A stretch of DNA of 64,000 nucleotides from Streptomyces albospinus (GCF_014648695.1 NZ_BMRP01000002.1:43297-107296); one strand, 5' to 3'; shown: positions 34,597 through 44,052, counted from the first letter of the stretch. A program made the numbers and translations. The notes: a model not told the origin generated them from the sequence alone.

Positions 34597-35772
34597 GTGC
34601 ACGCCGGAACACGCCGCCACACCGCCCGGTTGATACCCGCCCTGCTGGCAGCGGGGCTCCTGATGACCGCGTGCGGCACCGGCGCCGGTTCGTCCGCGGC
34701 GCAGGAGCCGGCGGCCAAGGTGACCGTCACTCCGGCCGCCGGCAACACGTCGGCGAAGCTCGGCTCGCCGATATCCGTGAAGGCCGACGGCGGGAAGCTG
34801 ACCGCGGTCGACGTCAAGGACGACAAGGGGGCCACGGTTCCCGGCCGGCTGGCGGCTGACGGTACGTCATGGACGTCGGAGGGCAAGGTCCGCCCGAAGA
34901 CCACGTACACCGTGCACACCAAGGCCGCGTCGGCGAAGGGCAAGGAGTCCTCCGCCACCGCCACCTTCACCACCGAGCAGGCCGACAAGGTCAACAAGCT
35001 CACCAACACCCCCGGCAACGGGCAGACGGTGGGCACCGGCATGCCGATCTCGATCCTCTTCGACCACCCCATAGCCAAGAGCCGGCGCGCCGAGGTCGAG
35101 AAGGCGCTGAAGGTCACCACCCAGCCGCACGTCGAGGGCGCCTGGGGCTGGGTCAAGGACTGGTCGGGCAAGGACCGGATCGACTGGCGGCCCAAGGACT
35201 ACTGGCCGGCCGACACCAAGGTCTCCGTCAAGGGCGCGCTGTCCGGGATCGACTCCGGCGACGGCGGCTGGTTCGCCCGGGACTACGACTTCGGCTTCAC
35301 GACAGGCGCCGACCACAAGGCCGTCATCGACGTGCCCTCGCACACCCTGACGATGTACGAGAACGGCAAGCCGGTCGGCAGCGTCAAGGGCTCCGCGGGC
35401 TCCCCGCAGGACCCCACCCGCGGCGGGGTGCACACCGTACGCAGCAAGAACGCCGCGGAGACCATGGACTCCGCCACCATCGGACACGGCGACGAGTGGA
35501 TGCTGGACTCCCAGTGGGTCACCCACCTCACCGCGTCCGGGACGTTCCTGCACTCCGCGCCGTGGAACAAGTCCATCGGCGTGGTCAACAACAGCCACGG
35601 CTGCTTCGGGATGACCACCTCGGACGCCAAGAGGGTCTACGACTTCCTGCCGGTGGGCTCCACGGTCGAGGTGAAGGGCACCGCCAGCACCAAGAAGACC
35701 GACGTCGGCAACGGCCTGGAGGTCTGGCAGGAGACCTGGCAGCAGTGGCAGCAGCGCAGCGCCCTCAAGTAA
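34597..35772 (+). CDS. Lipoprotein L,D-transpeptidase with Ig-like domains
   Basis: A 391-residue cell-wall enzyme that forms 3-3 peptidoglycan cross-links. It has a lipoprotein signal ending LLMTAC (Cys26), two Ig-like domains (~40-130 and ~135-240, with TNTPGNGQTVGTGMPISILFD), then the YkuD catalytic domain with HSAPWN and SHGCFGM (nucleophile Cys336), and a Trp-rich C-terminal tail (WQETWQQWQQ) typical of the LdtMt2/Ldt group. GTG 34597 follows GGAGGGACC. It is convergent with the cupredoxin gene, with only 7 bases between. Confidence 0.9.
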   Translation: MHAGTRRHTARLIPALLAAGLLMTACGTGAGSSAAQEPAAKVTVTPAAGNTSAKLGSPISVKADGGKLTAVDVKDDKGATVPGRLAADGTSWTSEGKVRPKTTYTVHTKAASAKGKESSATATFTTEQADKVNKLTNTPGNGQTVGTGMPISILFDHPIAKSRRAEVEKALKVTTQPHVEGAWGWVKDWSGKDRIDWRPKDYWPADTKVSVKGALSGIDSGDGGWFARDYDFGFTTGADHKAVIDVPSHTLTMYENGKPVGSVKGSAGSPQDPTRGGVHTVRSKNAAETMDSATIGHGDEWMLDSQWVTHLTASGTFLHSAPWNKSIGVVNNSHGCFGMTTSDAKRVYDFLPVGSTVEVKGTASTKKTDVGNGLEVWQETWQQWQQRSALK

Positions 35773-35779
35773 GGCCGGG

Positions 35780-36169
35780 TCAGCGGACCGTCAGGGTGCC
35801 TTTCATGTAGGGGTGGACGGAGCAGATGTAGGGGTAGCTGCCGGGCTTGGTGGGCGCGGTGATCACGGCGCTCTGCCCCTGCGCGAGGTTGCCGGTGTCG
35901 AAGGGCTTGCCGGCGCCGGTGGCCGTCACGGTGTGCGGCGCGCTGTCCTCGTTCACGACGGTGATCTTGGTCCCCGGCCGCACGGTCAGCGTGGCGGGCC
36001 GGTAGACGAAGTCCTTGATGACGATCCGCGTCCGGGCGTTCCCCGGGGCGGAGGCCGAGGGGGCGGACGCCGACGGGGACGGGGACGGGCCGCCGCCGGT
36101 GTGCGTGCAGCCGGTGAGGGCGGCCAGGCAGAGCGCCGAGGCCGCCACCGCGATCCGTACCGGGCGCAT
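35780..36169 (-). CDS. Cupredoxin-like lipoprotein
   Basis: A 129-residue exported copper protein. A lipobox LTGC ends the signal peptide (Cys21), a Pro/Ser/Ala linker follows, then a plastocyanin-type domain (~50-129) with His in SAPHTVTATG and the cluster CSVHPYMKG giving Cys, His and Met: all four type 1 copper ligands. It probably carries electrons at the outer membrane face. Its start lies two bases after the stop of the upstream lipoprotein gene, so they form an operon. Confidence 0.88.
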   Translation of the reverse strand: MRPVRIAVAASALCLAALTGCTHTGGGPSPSPSASAPSASAPGNARTRIVIKDFVYRPATLTVRPGTKITVVNEDSAPHTVTATGAGKPFDTGNLAQGQSAVITAPTKPGSYPYICSVHPYMKGTLTVR

Positions 36170-36171
36170 GG

Positions 36172-36756
36172 TCAGGAACCGGGGGTGGCGCTGCCGGTAC
36201 CGGCGCCCGGACTGCCGGTCGGCGCAGGCTTGGTGATCTCCTTGCCCGAGGGATCGAGCACCCACCACTTCGCCCCGCTGTCGTTCGACCCCTGGCCGTG
36301 GATGTCCCCGGGGTGCCGGTCCCCGATGAAGTAGTAGAGCGGATGCCCGTTGTAGGTGACTTCCTTGGTGCCGTCGCGGCGGGTCGTGGTCCCCAGCAGC
36401 TCGCGCCGGACGCCGTCGCCGGCCTGCGGCGTACCGGTCACCAGCAGCGGCGGCCAGGCCTTGGCGCAGTCGCCGTAGCAGGTCGATGTGCGGCCCTTGT
36501 CCGCCACGAAGAGATAGAGCGTCCGGCCCTGCCCGTCGACCAGGATCGTGCCGAGCCGCCCGGAGCGCACCTGGACGGACACCGCGCCCGCCGCCGGCGA
36601 CCCGGACGGCGAGGCACCGGCTTTCGGGCCCGTGGCGGACGGAGTGGGCGACGGCGACGCGGTGGTCTTGCCACCGCCGTTCGAGCAGCCGCCGACGGCC
36701 GCGGCGAGCAGGGCGACGGCCGCCGCGGTGGCGGCCGTCCTGGCGGTGTGGCGCAT
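36172..36756 (-). CDS. Lipoprotein of the secreted-repeat family (PF03640-like)
   Basis: A 194-residue lipoprotein. Signal with lipobox VGGC (Cys24), Pro/Ser linker, then two repeats typical of the secreted-repeat family related to SCO0930: GTILVDGQGRTLYLFVADKG with CYGDCAKAWPPLL, and VTYNGHPLYYFIGDRHPGD with SGAKWWVLDPSG. ATG 36756 follows GAAGGAGAC. It is translated just before a cupredoxin, suggesting a shared redox role at the cell surface. The function of the family is not established. Confidence 0.85.
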   Translation of the reverse strand: MRHTARTAATAAAVALLAAAVGGCSNGGGKTTASPSPTPSATGPKAGASPSGSPAAGAVSVQVRSGRLGTILVDGQGRTLYLFVADKGRTSTCYGDCAKAWPPLLVTGTPQAGDGVRRELLGTTTRRDGTKEVTYNGHPLYYFIGDRHPGDIHGQGSNDSGAKWWVLDPSGKEITKPAPTGSPGAGTGSATPGS

Positions 36757-36875
36757 CGGACGTCTCCTTCGGTACGCGCTGAGGTGGGCGGTGGACCGCC
36801 CACCTCAGTGGACCGCAATGTCCGGGGCCCGGCCATCGGAGCGGTGGCGTTCGGCGTACCGGGCCGGGCCGCCGG

Positions 36876-37943
36876 TCAGCGGATCCCGCCGATGGTGCGC
36901 CGGTAGGTGGAGCGCCGGTCGTCGATGTCGGCCCAGCGGTCGCCGTAGACATTCTCGATGACGCCGGGCTCGCGCAGGAAGGCGTGCGGGAAGCCGAGCG
37001 GCACCGCGCTGGTGGCGTCGAGGCGGTCCAGCGCGTCCGCGTCGAGCGTGACGCCGATGCTCGCCAGGTTGTCGGCCAGCTGCGCCTCCTTGGTGGCGCC
37101 GATGATCGGGACGATGTTGCCGGGGCGGCTGCGCAGCCAGGCCAGGGCCACCTGTGCCGGGGTCCAGCCGCCCTGATCGGCGATCTCCAGGACGGCGGTG
37201 AGGGTCTCGTCCTCATTGTGGTCGGCGCGGTTGTCCCGGCTGTCCCCGTCACGGCCGTCCAGCCGGCCGGTCTCGCCGCGCCGGTACTTGCCGGTGAGCT
37301 TGCCGGCCGCGAGCGGGGCCCAGGCGAGGACGGCGAGGTCGAAGGCGCGGGCCTGCGGGAGCAGTTCGCGCTCCACGGTCCGCTCCAGCAGGTTGTAGCG
37401 CAGCTGCGAGCCGGCGAAGGCGGTCCAGCCGCGGAGTTCGGCAAGGGTGTTGGCCTGCGCGATCTCCCACGCGGGCCAGTCGGACACGCCCAGGTACAGC
37501 ACCTTGCCGGACCGTACGAGGTCGTCGAGGGCCCGCATCACCTCGTCCACGGGGGTGAAGTTGTCCCGGGCGTGCACCCACAGCACGTCGAGGCGGTCGG
37601 TACGCAGCCGGCGCAGGCTGGCCTCCACGGACCGGACCAGGTTCTTGCGGTGGTTGCCGGCCGAGTTCACATCGCCCGGGACGGTCGCGCAGGTGTACTT
37701 GCTGGCGAGCACGAACCGGTCCCGGCGGCCGTCGAGCAGTTCGCCGAGGAGGGTCTCCGAGGTGCCGCCGGTGTAGTTGTTGGCGGTGTCGATGAAGTTG
37801 CCGCCGGCGTCGGCATAGGCGTCGAGGATCCGTCCGCTGGTGTCCTTGGCCGCGCCCCGGCCCCCGTCGTCGCCGAAGGTCATGGCGCCCAGGGCCAGTT
37901 CGCTGACGCGCAGGCCGGTCTTGCCGAACAGTGTGTACCGCAC
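36876..37943 (-). CDS. Aldo/keto reductase
   Basis: A 355-residue NADPH-dependent oxidoreductase of the AKR superfamily. Visible: start VRYTLFGKTGLRVSELALG, catalytic Asp/Tyr in FIDTANNYTGG, Lys in LASKYTC, His in LWVHARD, and cofactor-binding IVPIIGATKEAQL. GTG 37943 has AGGGGACC upstream. Upstream is a promoter with the 19-base spacer and palindrome of MerR-activated genes, so induction by an electrophile or redox stress is likely (inference). No MerR gene is adjacent; the nearest one is over 30 kb away. Confidence 0.9.
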   Translation of the reverse strand: MRYTLFGKTGLRVSELALGAMTFGDDGGRGAAKDTSGRILDAYADAGGNFIDTANNYTGGTSETLLGELLDGRRDRFVLASKYTCATVPGDVNSAGNHRKNLVRSVEASLRRLRTDRLDVLWVHARDNFTPVDEVMRALDDLVRSGKVLYLGVSDWPAWEIAQANTLAELRGWTAFAGSQLRYNLLERTVERELLPQARAFDLAVLAWAPLAAGKLTGKYRRGETGRLDGRDGDSRDNRADHNEDETLTAVLEIADQGGWTPAQVALAWLRSRPGNIVPIIGATKEAQLADNLASIGVTLDADALDRLDATSAVPLGFPHAFLREPGVIENVYGDRWADIDDRRSTYRRTIGGIR

Positions 37944-37987
37944 GTGGTCCCCTAAGTTCTTCTCGCGCGTGGGTCCTTGCGGATCAC

Positions 37988-38018
37988 ACGCTAGGAGGTG
38001 GAGTGCGCTCCAGGGCAA
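37988..38018 (-). promoter_or_regulatory. MerR-type promoter/operator of the aldo/keto reductase
   Basis: On the minus strand, TTGCCC (38018-38013) and TAGCGT (37993-37988) are separated by 19 bases, and the spacer contains the palindrome TGGAGCGCACTCCA (38012-37999). A 19-base spacer carrying a dyad is the hallmark of MerR-family activated promoters. The site is about 45 bases upstream of the start codon. Confidence 0.65.
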
Positions 38019-38051
38019 GGCGCCGGGTGCGCGTCCCCGGTCCGCAACGCG

Positions 38052-38083
38052 ACGGGCCCCCGCCGGTCTCGGCGGGGGCCCGT
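38052..38083 (-). terminator. Terminator of the phospholipase C gene
   Basis: ACGGGCCCCCGCCG and CGGCGGGGGCCCGT form a perfect 14-bp stem with a 4-base loop, 20 bases after the phospholipase stop and just before the aldo/keto reductase promoter. Confidence 0.75.
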
Positions 38084-38103
38084 CCACGGAGCGGCCTCGG
38101 CGG

Positions 38104-40161
38104 TCAGCCGGTGATGAGGGCCGGGTCGCTGACGCCCGGCTTGCCGGTCTCGACATGGCCGGCGAACCGGCGCAGGAAGCCGGCGTCGGTGTCGGCGGTG
38201 ACCGTGAGGTCGTACCAGCGCTTGCCGGCGCTCAGGTCGACGGACCGGGTGACGGTGCCGCCCGGGTCGACCCGGACGGTCTCCTTCCGGCCGCCGTACG
38301 CGTCGGCGATGGTCAGGTGGCAGGGGGCGGTGCCCGGGTTCGTCAGGGACAGCTCGACGCGGCCGGAGGCCGCGTTGTGGCGGGCGGTCACCTCGGGGGT
38401 CTTCTTCTTGCCGGGGCCCTTGAAGACGCGCAGGAAGCCGTTCGGGCCGTACACCGTCAGGTCGTAACTGCCCTTGGAGTAGGACGTGTTCCAGGTGTCG
38501 GAGATCTTCTTGCCGGCCTCGGTGGTGTAGGTCCAGGGGCCGTCGGTGCGGTTGCCGGCGGCGACCAGGAAGCAGGCGCCGGCCGTGCTGCCGCTGCTGA
38601 AGGTGAGCGTGAAGCGCCCGTTGGCGGTGTCCGCGGTGCCGTCCGCCAGCGGGGCGTACGGCAGCGGGCGGCTGGGCCGGGAGCCGTGCTCCTGCTTGGG
38701 CAGGACGGGGTTGGCGGGCGGCTTGGGGACGTAGCTGTCGTGCCGCTTGTTGTCCGGCGGCTGGTAGCCCTTGGTGTCGGGGAGCGACGCCGGCTTGGTG
38801 TTCTCCAGGGAGAAGTCGAACGCCGAGGTGAGGTCGCCGCAGATGGCGCGCCGCCAGGGCGAGATGTTGGGCTCGTGGACACCGAAGCGGCGCTCCATGA
38901 ACCGGATGACGGAGGTGTGGTCGAAGACTTCGGAGCAGACGTAGCCGCCGGTGCTCCAGGGGGAGACGACGAGCATCGGGACGCGCTGGCCGAGGCCGTA
39001 GGGGCCGGCGGCGTAGGTGGCGTTGCCGGGGAAGTTGTCGAGCTTGACGTCGGCGGTGGACAGGCCCTGGGCGCTGGAGCCGGGGGAGAACGGCGGGACG
39101 ACGTGGTCGAAGTAGCCGTCGTTCTCGTCGTAGGTGATGAACAGCGCGGTCTTGCTCCACACCTCGGGGTTGGAGGTGAGGGCGTCCAGCACCTGGGAGA
39201 CGTACCAGGCGCCGTAGTTCGCGGGCCAGTTGGGGTGCTCGGAGAAGGCTTCGGGGGCGGCTATCCAGGAGATCTGGGGCAGCTTGCCGGCCTTGACGTC
39301 GGCCTTGAGCCGGTCGAAGTAGCCCTCGCCCTTCTTGGCGTCGGTTCCGGTGCGGGCCTTGTCGTAGAGCGGGTCGCCGGGCTTGGCGTTGCGGTACTGG
39401 TTGAAGAAGAGCAGCGAGTTGTCGCCGTAGTTGCCGCGGTAGGCGTCGTTGATCCAGCCCCACCCGCCGGCCGCGTCCAGGCCGTCGCCGATGTCCTGGT
39501 AGATCTTCCAGGAGATGCCGGCCTTCTCCAGGCGCTCGGGGTACGTGGTCCAGCCGTACCCGGCCTCCTCGTTGCCGACGACGGGGCCGCCGCCGGAGCC
39601 GTCGTTGCCGACGTAGCCGGTCCACATGTAGTAGCGGTTGGGGTCGGTGGCGCCCATCAGCGAGCAGTGGTACGCGTCGCAGATGGTGAAGGCGTCGGCG
39701 AGCGCGTAGTGGAACGGGATGTCCTTACGCGTGAGGTGCGCCATGGTCCCGGTGCCCTTGGCGGGGATCCACTGGTCGTACTTGCCGTTGTTCCATGCCT
39801 GGTGGCCGCCGTGCCAGTCGTGGTTGAGGCCCTCGATGAACTGCATGCCGAGGTTCTCGGCGTCGGGGTGGTACGGGAGGATGTCCTTGGTGCCGTCGGA
39901 CTGGTGCCAGACGGACTTGCCGTTCTCCAGGGTGACCGGGCGCGGGTCGCCGAAGCCGCGGACCCCGCGCAGCGAACCGAAGTAGTGATCGAAGGAACGG
40001 TTCTCCTGCATCAGGACGACGATGTGCTCGACGTCCTTGATGGAGCCGGAGGTGCGCTTGGCGGGGATCGACGCGGCGCGGGCGATGCTGCTCGACAGCG
40101 CCGAGGCGCCCGCGGTGGCGCCCGCGATCTGGAGGAAACGTCGGCGGTTGATATCAGGCAT
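38104..40161 (-). CDS. Tat-exported phosphocholine-specific phospholipase C
   Basis: A 685-residue secreted enzyme of the bacterial non-hemolytic phospholipase C / acid phosphatase family. It has a twin-arginine signal (NRRRFLQIAG), then VEHIVVLMQENRSFDHYFGS, the family's metal/nucleophile region, SEHPNWPANYG, FITYDENDGYFDHVVPP and the VPMLVVSPWSTGG segment, then two C-terminal beta-sandwich domains (~490-585 and ~595-680). It hydrolyses phosphatidylcholine, probably in phosphate or carbon scavenging. A stand-alone gene with its own terminator. Confidence 0.92.
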   Translation of the reverse strand: MPDINRRRFLQIAGATAGASALSSSIARAASIPAKRTSGSIKDVEHIVVLMQENRSFDHYFGSLRGVRGFGDPRPVTLENGKSVWHQSDGTKDILPYHPDAENLGMQFIEGLNHDWHGGHQAWNNGKYDQWIPAKGTGTMAHLTRKDIPFHYALADAFTICDAYHCSLMGATDPNRYYMWTGYVGNDGSGGGPVVGNEEAGYGWTTYPERLEKAGISWKIYQDIGDGLDAAGGWGWINDAYRGNYGDNSLLFFNQYRNAKPGDPLYDKARTGTDAKKGEGYFDRLKADVKAGKLPQISWIAAPEAFSEHPNWPANYGAWYVSQVLDALTSNPEVWSKTALFITYDENDGYFDHVVPPFSPGSSAQGLSTADVKLDNFPGNATYAAGPYGLGQRVPMLVVSPWSTGGYVCSEVFDHTSVIRFMERRFGVHEPNISPWRRAICGDLTSAFDFSLENTKPASLPDTKGYQPPDNKRHDSYVPKPPANPVLPKQEHGSRPSRPLPYAPLADGTADTANGRFTLTFSSGSTAGACFLVAAGNRTDGPWTYTTEAGKKISDTWNTSYSKGSYDLTVYGPNGFLRVFKGPGKKKTPEVTARHNAASGRVELSLTNPGTAPCHLTIADAYGGRKETVRVDPGGTVTRSVDLSAGKRWYDLTVTADTDAGFLRRFAGHVETGKPGVSDPALITG

Positions 40162-40363
40162 GTGTCTGGGGACCTCGCGGTGGGGGATGACGGGTGATCA
40201 GGTCGTACGGGTGGTGCGGATACGGCCCTGGGGGAAACCGCGGTCAGCAGTGTTCCAAGAGGAACGAGTGCTCGGGAAGGGGGGGTGTCGTTGAGGTGTC
40301 CCGGCGCGGTACGCACCGCGAACTCCGCGGCGGGCCGCGGTGCCGGGCGGCACGGTGCGGAAG

Positions 40364-40395
40364 GCGGCCACCCCCGGGCGTGCGGGGGTGGCCGC
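40364..40395 (-). terminator. Terminator of the MFS / cysteine-synthase-like operon
   Basis: GCGGCCACCCCC and GGGGGTGGCCGC pair perfectly (12 bp, 8-base loop) 10 bases beyond the MFS stop on the minus strand. Confidence 0.7.
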
Positions 40396-40404
40396 GCGGC
40401 TCCG

Positions 40405-41700
40405 TCAGCGCACCGCCACCTCCGGTCCGCCGGCCGGTGCGAGCCGGCCGGTGCGGTGCAGCGCCCGGAGCGCGGCGCCGCAGGCCAGGCCCAGCAGCAG
40501 GAGGGCCGTCCAGGGCAGGGCGGGCACTCCGGCGGTGCGGGCGGCGTCCAGCGCGGCGCCGGTGAGCAGGTTGCCGAGGGTGATGCCGATGCCGCAGACG
40601 GTGTTGTAGAGCCCGTAGTGGGTGGCGACCAGGCGGTCGCCGCAGAGCCGGACGATGGTGTCCATCTCGAAGGGGTAGGCGATCATCGTGCCGACGGCGA
40701 GCAGCAGCGCGGAGACCGCCGGCGGCAGCGCGGCGAACAGCCAGCGGGCCGGGCCCCCGGCCGGCACCGGCAGCGCGGTGGCCGCCAGCAGCGGGAGGAA
40801 GGCCAGGCCCATGATCAGCAGCCCCCGGGCGAGCGCGTGCCCGGGCGCCATCCGTGCCCGGCACCAGGCGGTCACCCGGGTCTGGCCCAGGATCGTGCTC
40901 AGCCCCGAGACGGCGAACAGCAGCGCCACCGCCGCCGTTCCGGAGCTCCCCTCGCCGCCCAGGCGCTTCACCTCCAGCGGCAGTGCCAGGTAGACCTGGA
41001 AGGACAGCACGTACGACCCGATCATGGCGCCGGAGAACAGCAGGAACGGCCGGTTGGCGAGCACCCCGCGCCACTGGGCGAGCAGCCCGGCCCGGTCCCC
41101 CGGGGCGGCGGCACCGGCGGCGGTGCCGCCGCGGGCCGGCAGGGCGCGCAGCTGGACGAGGCTGAGCAGCGCGAAGATCCCGGCCGCCACGAGGCAGGTG
41201 AGCCGGAAGCCGACGCCGGTCAGCACCATCCCGACCACCGGGCCGAGCAGGATGCCCGCCTGGTAGAAGACGTTGAAGAGCGCGAACGCCTCCAGCCGGC
41301 GCTCCCCCGCCTCAGCCGCCAGGTAGGCCCGGACCGCCGGGTTGAACAGCGCCCCGGCCAGGCCGGTGGCCGCGGACGCGGCGAGCAGCGCGGGCAGCGA
41401 GTCCACCAGCCCGAGCGCGGCGAAGCCCGCCGTGCGCAGCACGCAGCCGGCCACGATCAGCGGTTTGTAGCCGAGCCGGTCGGCGAGTGCGCCGCCGACC
41501 AGGAACATCCCCTGCTGGCTGAAGTTGCGGACGCCGAGGACCAGCCCGACCAGCCAGCCGGCCAGGCCCAGCGTCCCGGACAGATGCGCGGCCAGGTACG
41601 GCATCAGCATGTAGAAGCCGAGGTTGATGGTGAACTGATTGACCATCAGCAACTGCACGCTGCGTTCGTAGGAGCGGACCTGTGCGAGGGTGCCTTTCAT
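40405..41700 (-). CDS. MFS transporter
   Basis: A 431-residue major facilitator with 12 TM segments. It has the loop motif [17 protein letters not shown] between TM2 and TM3 (a variant of G-x3-D-R-x-G), [10 protein letters not shown], and a second-half motif [18 protein letters not shown]. Start ATG 41700 overlaps the stop of the upstream cysteine-synthase-like gene by four bases. The coupling suggests it exports that enzyme's product or a derived metabolite (inference). Confidence 0.88.
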   Translation of the reverse strand: MKGTLAQVRSYERSVQLLMVNQFTINLGFYMLMPYLAAHLSGTLGLAGWLVGLVLGVRNFSQQGMFLVGGALADRLGYKPLIVAGCVLRTAGFAALGLVDSLPALLAASAATGLAGALFNPAVRAYLAAEAGERRLEAFALFNVFYQAGILLGPVVGMVLTGVGFRLTCLVAAGIFALLSLVQLRALPARGGTAAGAAAPGDRAGLLAQWRGVLANRPFLLFSGAMIGSYVLSFQVYLALPLEVKRLGGEGSSGTAAVALLFAVSGLSTILGQTRVTAWCRARMAPGHALARGLLIMGLAFLPLLAATALPVPAGGPARWLFAALPPAVSALLLAVGTMIAYPFEMDTIVRLCGDRLVATHYGLYNTVCGIGITLGNLLTGAALDAARTAGVPALPWTALLLLGLACGAALRALHRTGRLAPAGGPEVAVR

Positions 41701-42848
41701 CGGGAGTGCACCTCCGCCGGACCGAGCGGGTCGGCGACCCGCTCGCAGCGGCTCCAGCGGATGACCTCCCGCTCTCCCGTGTGGCGCAGGGTTTCCGGTG
41801 CGTCGGGCGGCGGGGCGCCGAGCAGTCCGTGGGCCGCGCAGTACGCGTCGTCGTACACGGTGCTCAGATAGCGCTGCGGCCCGTCCGGGAAGACCGCCGC
41901 GATACGGGTGCCGGACGGCAGGGTGCGGCTGAGCCAGCCGGCGACCAGCGCGACCGCGCCGACGCTCCAGCCGCCGGTGGCGTAGTGCGAGGCCGCCAAC
42001 TTCCGGCAGGTCCACACCGCTTCGGCGGGGGCGACCCAGTGCACCTCGCTGAACTGCTCGTAGGCGACATTGCGCGGGTGGATGCTCGATCCCAGTCCGC
42101 GCATCAGGCGGGGGCGGGCGGGCTGGCCGAAGATGGTCGAGCCGATGGTGTCGACGCCGACCAGCCGCAGCTCCGGGTAGAGCTGCCGCAGCACCCGGGA
42201 CACCCCGGCGGAGTGGCCGCCGGTGCCGACGCTGCACACCAGGACGTCGATGTGCACCAGTTGGGCGGCGAGTTCGAGGGCCAGCGGGAGATATGCGGTG
42301 GTGTTGTCGGGGTTGTGGTACTGGTCCGGGCACCACGAGCCGGGGTGCCGGCCGAGCAGGTCGGCGACCCGGTCGCGGCGGGCCTGCTGCCAGCCGCCGT
42401 CCGGATGGGGCTCGGCGACCGCGTCGACGTCGGCGCCGTAGGCGGTCAGCAGCCGGGTCATGGCCGGTTCCAGCCCGGGGTCGGTGACCAGGGTGACGGG
42501 ATGCCCGTACACCATCCCGGCGAGCGCCAGGCCCAGGCCCAGGGTGCCGCTGGTGGACTCGATGATCCGGGCGCCGGGCCGCATGTCGCCCCGGGCGCGG
42601 GCGCGTTCGACCATGTGGAGCGCGGGGCGGTCCTTGATGCCGCCCGGATTGCTGCCTTCCAGTTTCGCCCAGAAGCCGCGGCCGGGCGGGGTGAGCGGCG
42701 CGGAGATGTGCAGTACGGGCGTGTTGCCGACGAGCCCGGACACCGTGGACGCGGGGGCCGGGGCGAGGGGAGCGGCGGGGCCGGGGGTGCCGGGGCCGGC
42801 CGCCGGGACGGGGAGGGGACGGGCGGGAAGTGCGGGTGGAGACTGCAT
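41697..42848 (-). CDS. Cysteine-synthase-like PLP enzyme
   Basis: A 383-residue fold type II PLP enzyme of the cysteine synthase family. The PLP lysine is in [16 protein letters not shown], the phosphate/substrate loop is [15 protein letters not shown], and the glycine loop is [10 protein letters not shown]. It has a ~35-residue Pro/Ala-rich N-terminus and a C-terminal extension after [18 protein letters not shown]. Members include SbnA-like enzymes that make amino acid precursors of siderophores, and with a coupled MFS exporter a biosynthetic rather than housekeeping role is plausible (inference). ATG 42848 is the chosen start; the frame is open to 42917. Confidence 0.83.
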   Translation of the reverse strand: MQSPPALPARPLPVPAAGPGTPGPAAPLAPAPASTVSGLVGNTPVLHISAPLTPPGRGFWAKLEGSNPGGIKDRPALHMVERARARGDMRPGARIIESTSGTLGLGLALAGMVYGHPVTLVTDPGLEPAMTRLLTAYGADVDAVAEPHPDGGWQQARRDRVADLLGRHPGSWCPDQYHNPDNTTAYLPLALELAAQLVHIDVLVCSVGTGGHSAGVSRVLRQLYPELRLVGVDTIGSTIFGQPARPRLMRGLGSSIHPRNVAYEQFSEVHWVAPAEAVWTCRKLAASHYATGGWSVGAVALVAGWLSRTLPSGTRIAAVFPDGPQRYLSTVYDDAYCAAHGLLGAPPPDAPETLRHTGEREVIRWSRCERVADPLGPAEVHSR

Positions 42849-42935
42849 GATTCGCTCTCGTTCGGTGTTCCGGGTACGGACGGTGGGGCGCGTCGGGCGG
42901 CCGGCCGGCTGTGGCACGGCGCGCCGCGGCGGCTC

Positions 42936-43370
42936 CTATATCCGGCACCGGCAGAGGGCGGCGAGGGTCGGCCGTCCGCCGCGGGGCGGTCCGTGGCGGA
43001 CGGTGCGGCCGGGCGCTGCGGGGCGGCGCACGGCGGCGGAGCGCACGGCGGCCCCGAGGACGGCGGGCACGGCGCCCGGTGCGTCGGCGGCGGCGGTGCG
43101 CCGGGCCGCGGCGGAGCGGGCCGGGGGGATGCGTCCGGCCGTGTCGGGCGGGCAGTCGGTGTCGTCGGAGTGCCCGCCGTGCGCCGCGGTGCCGGCGACG
43201 GCCACGGCGGTCACCGGGCCGCCGGTGCGGTGGTGGTGCGGGGCGTCGGCGGCGCAGGGCGCGGCGGCCAGCAGCAGCCCGCCGAGCAGCAGGGGCAGGG
43301 CCAGCCGCCGGAGGAGGGTGCGGGCGGCGGTGGCACGGAACGGGAAGCGGAGGGGGGTGCGTCGCGGCAC
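42936..43370 (-). CDS. Small secreted His-rich protein (DUF6153-like)
   Basis: A 144-residue protein with a signal-like N-terminus (RRLALPLLLGGLLLAAAPCAADA), then HHHRTGG and HGGHSDDTDC, an Ala/Arg-rich middle, and a C-terminus PTLAALCRCRI. The His-rich start and the ending recall DUF6153 proteins (which I recall as ending LAELQLLRI); not certain. GTG 43370 has CGGAGA 5 bases upstream. A metal-related role is possible because of the His and Cys residues (inference). Confidence 0.55.
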   Translation of the reverse strand: MPRRTPLRFPFRATAARTLLRRLALPLLLGGLLLAAAPCAADAPHHHRTGGPVTAVAVAGTAAHGGHSDDTDCPPDTAGRIPPARSAAARRTAAADAPGAVPAVLGAAVRSAAVRRPAAPGRTVRHGPPRGGRPTLAALCRCRI

Positions 43371-43448
43371 AGGGTCTCCGTACACAGGGCATGCGGAAGC
43401 AGCAGGAGGTCGTGCGGGACCGGAAGTTGGCCGGAACCGGCCGGGAAT

Positions 43449-43946
43449 CTAGACCTGCTGGACGACGGAGCCCGTGGTGCCGGACGGCGGTGGCAGCGCG
43501 AACGTGCCGGCGGATGTGCCGTACCGGGCGGGGACGGGGGCGGCGGCGCGGCAGGGCGGGGCGGCGAACCACGCGGCGCGCGGCGGTGCGAGCTCGGCGC
43601 CCTGCTGGACCTGGCCCGCCAGGCACACCGGGTGCGCGGAATGCCCGGCGGGAGCCGGGTGGTCCGTGCGGTGGTCGGGATCCGCAGGCGCGGCGTGCGC
43701 GGAGTGCACCGCGTGTGCGGCGCGCTGAGCAGGCGCGCCGTCCCGGGCCTCAACGGGATGCTGTGCGGCGGCGGTTGTACGGGCGGCGGCCGGTACGGCG
43801 CTGTCGAGGTGCCCCTCGGCGCTCTCCGCCCGCGCGCCGTGCGCGAGCAGCACCGCGAGCAGCAGCACGGCCGCCCACAGCGCCCGGAACGGCACCGCAC
43901 GATCGCGGTGCCGTACGGCGCTCGGGGGCGGCGGGGCCGTTGCCAT
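43449..43946 (-). CDS. Small secreted/membrane-anchored protein, His-rich
   Basis: A 165-residue protein. One hydrophobic segment (~25-42, FRALWAAVLLLAVLLAHG) could be a signal peptide or anchor. The rest is Ala/His-rich (HAVHSAHAAPADPDHRTDH) with CLAGQVQQGAEL and a conserved-looking C-terminus (YGTSAGTFALPPPSG). ATG 43946 has no Shine-Dalgarno but a TACGAT hexamer ends 6 bases upstream, so the message may be leaderless (inference). It neighbours another small His-rich secreted protein on the same strand. Family not recognised with certainty. Confidence 0.55.
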   Translation of the reverse strand: MATAPPPPSAVRHRDRAVPFRALWAAVLLLAVLLAHGARAESAEGHLDSAVPAAARTTAAAQHPVEARDGAPAQRAAHAVHSAHAAPADPDHRTDHPAPAGHSAHPVCLAGQVQQGAELAPPRAAWFAAPPCRAAAPVPARYGTSAGTFALPPPSGTTGSVVQQV

Positions 43947-44052
43947 GCCGCGATCGTAGCGGCGGCGCACCCGCAGCCGGCGGGACACGGCGGGAACACG
44001 CCGCGATCCCACCGGCCGCGGGTCGGACCAGCTCACACCAGATCAGACCGAC

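Noticed and set aside
37840..40197. 785-codon plus-strand frame opposite the phospholipase C gene
   Set aside because: Shadow of a gene with clear Tat signal and catalytic motifs.
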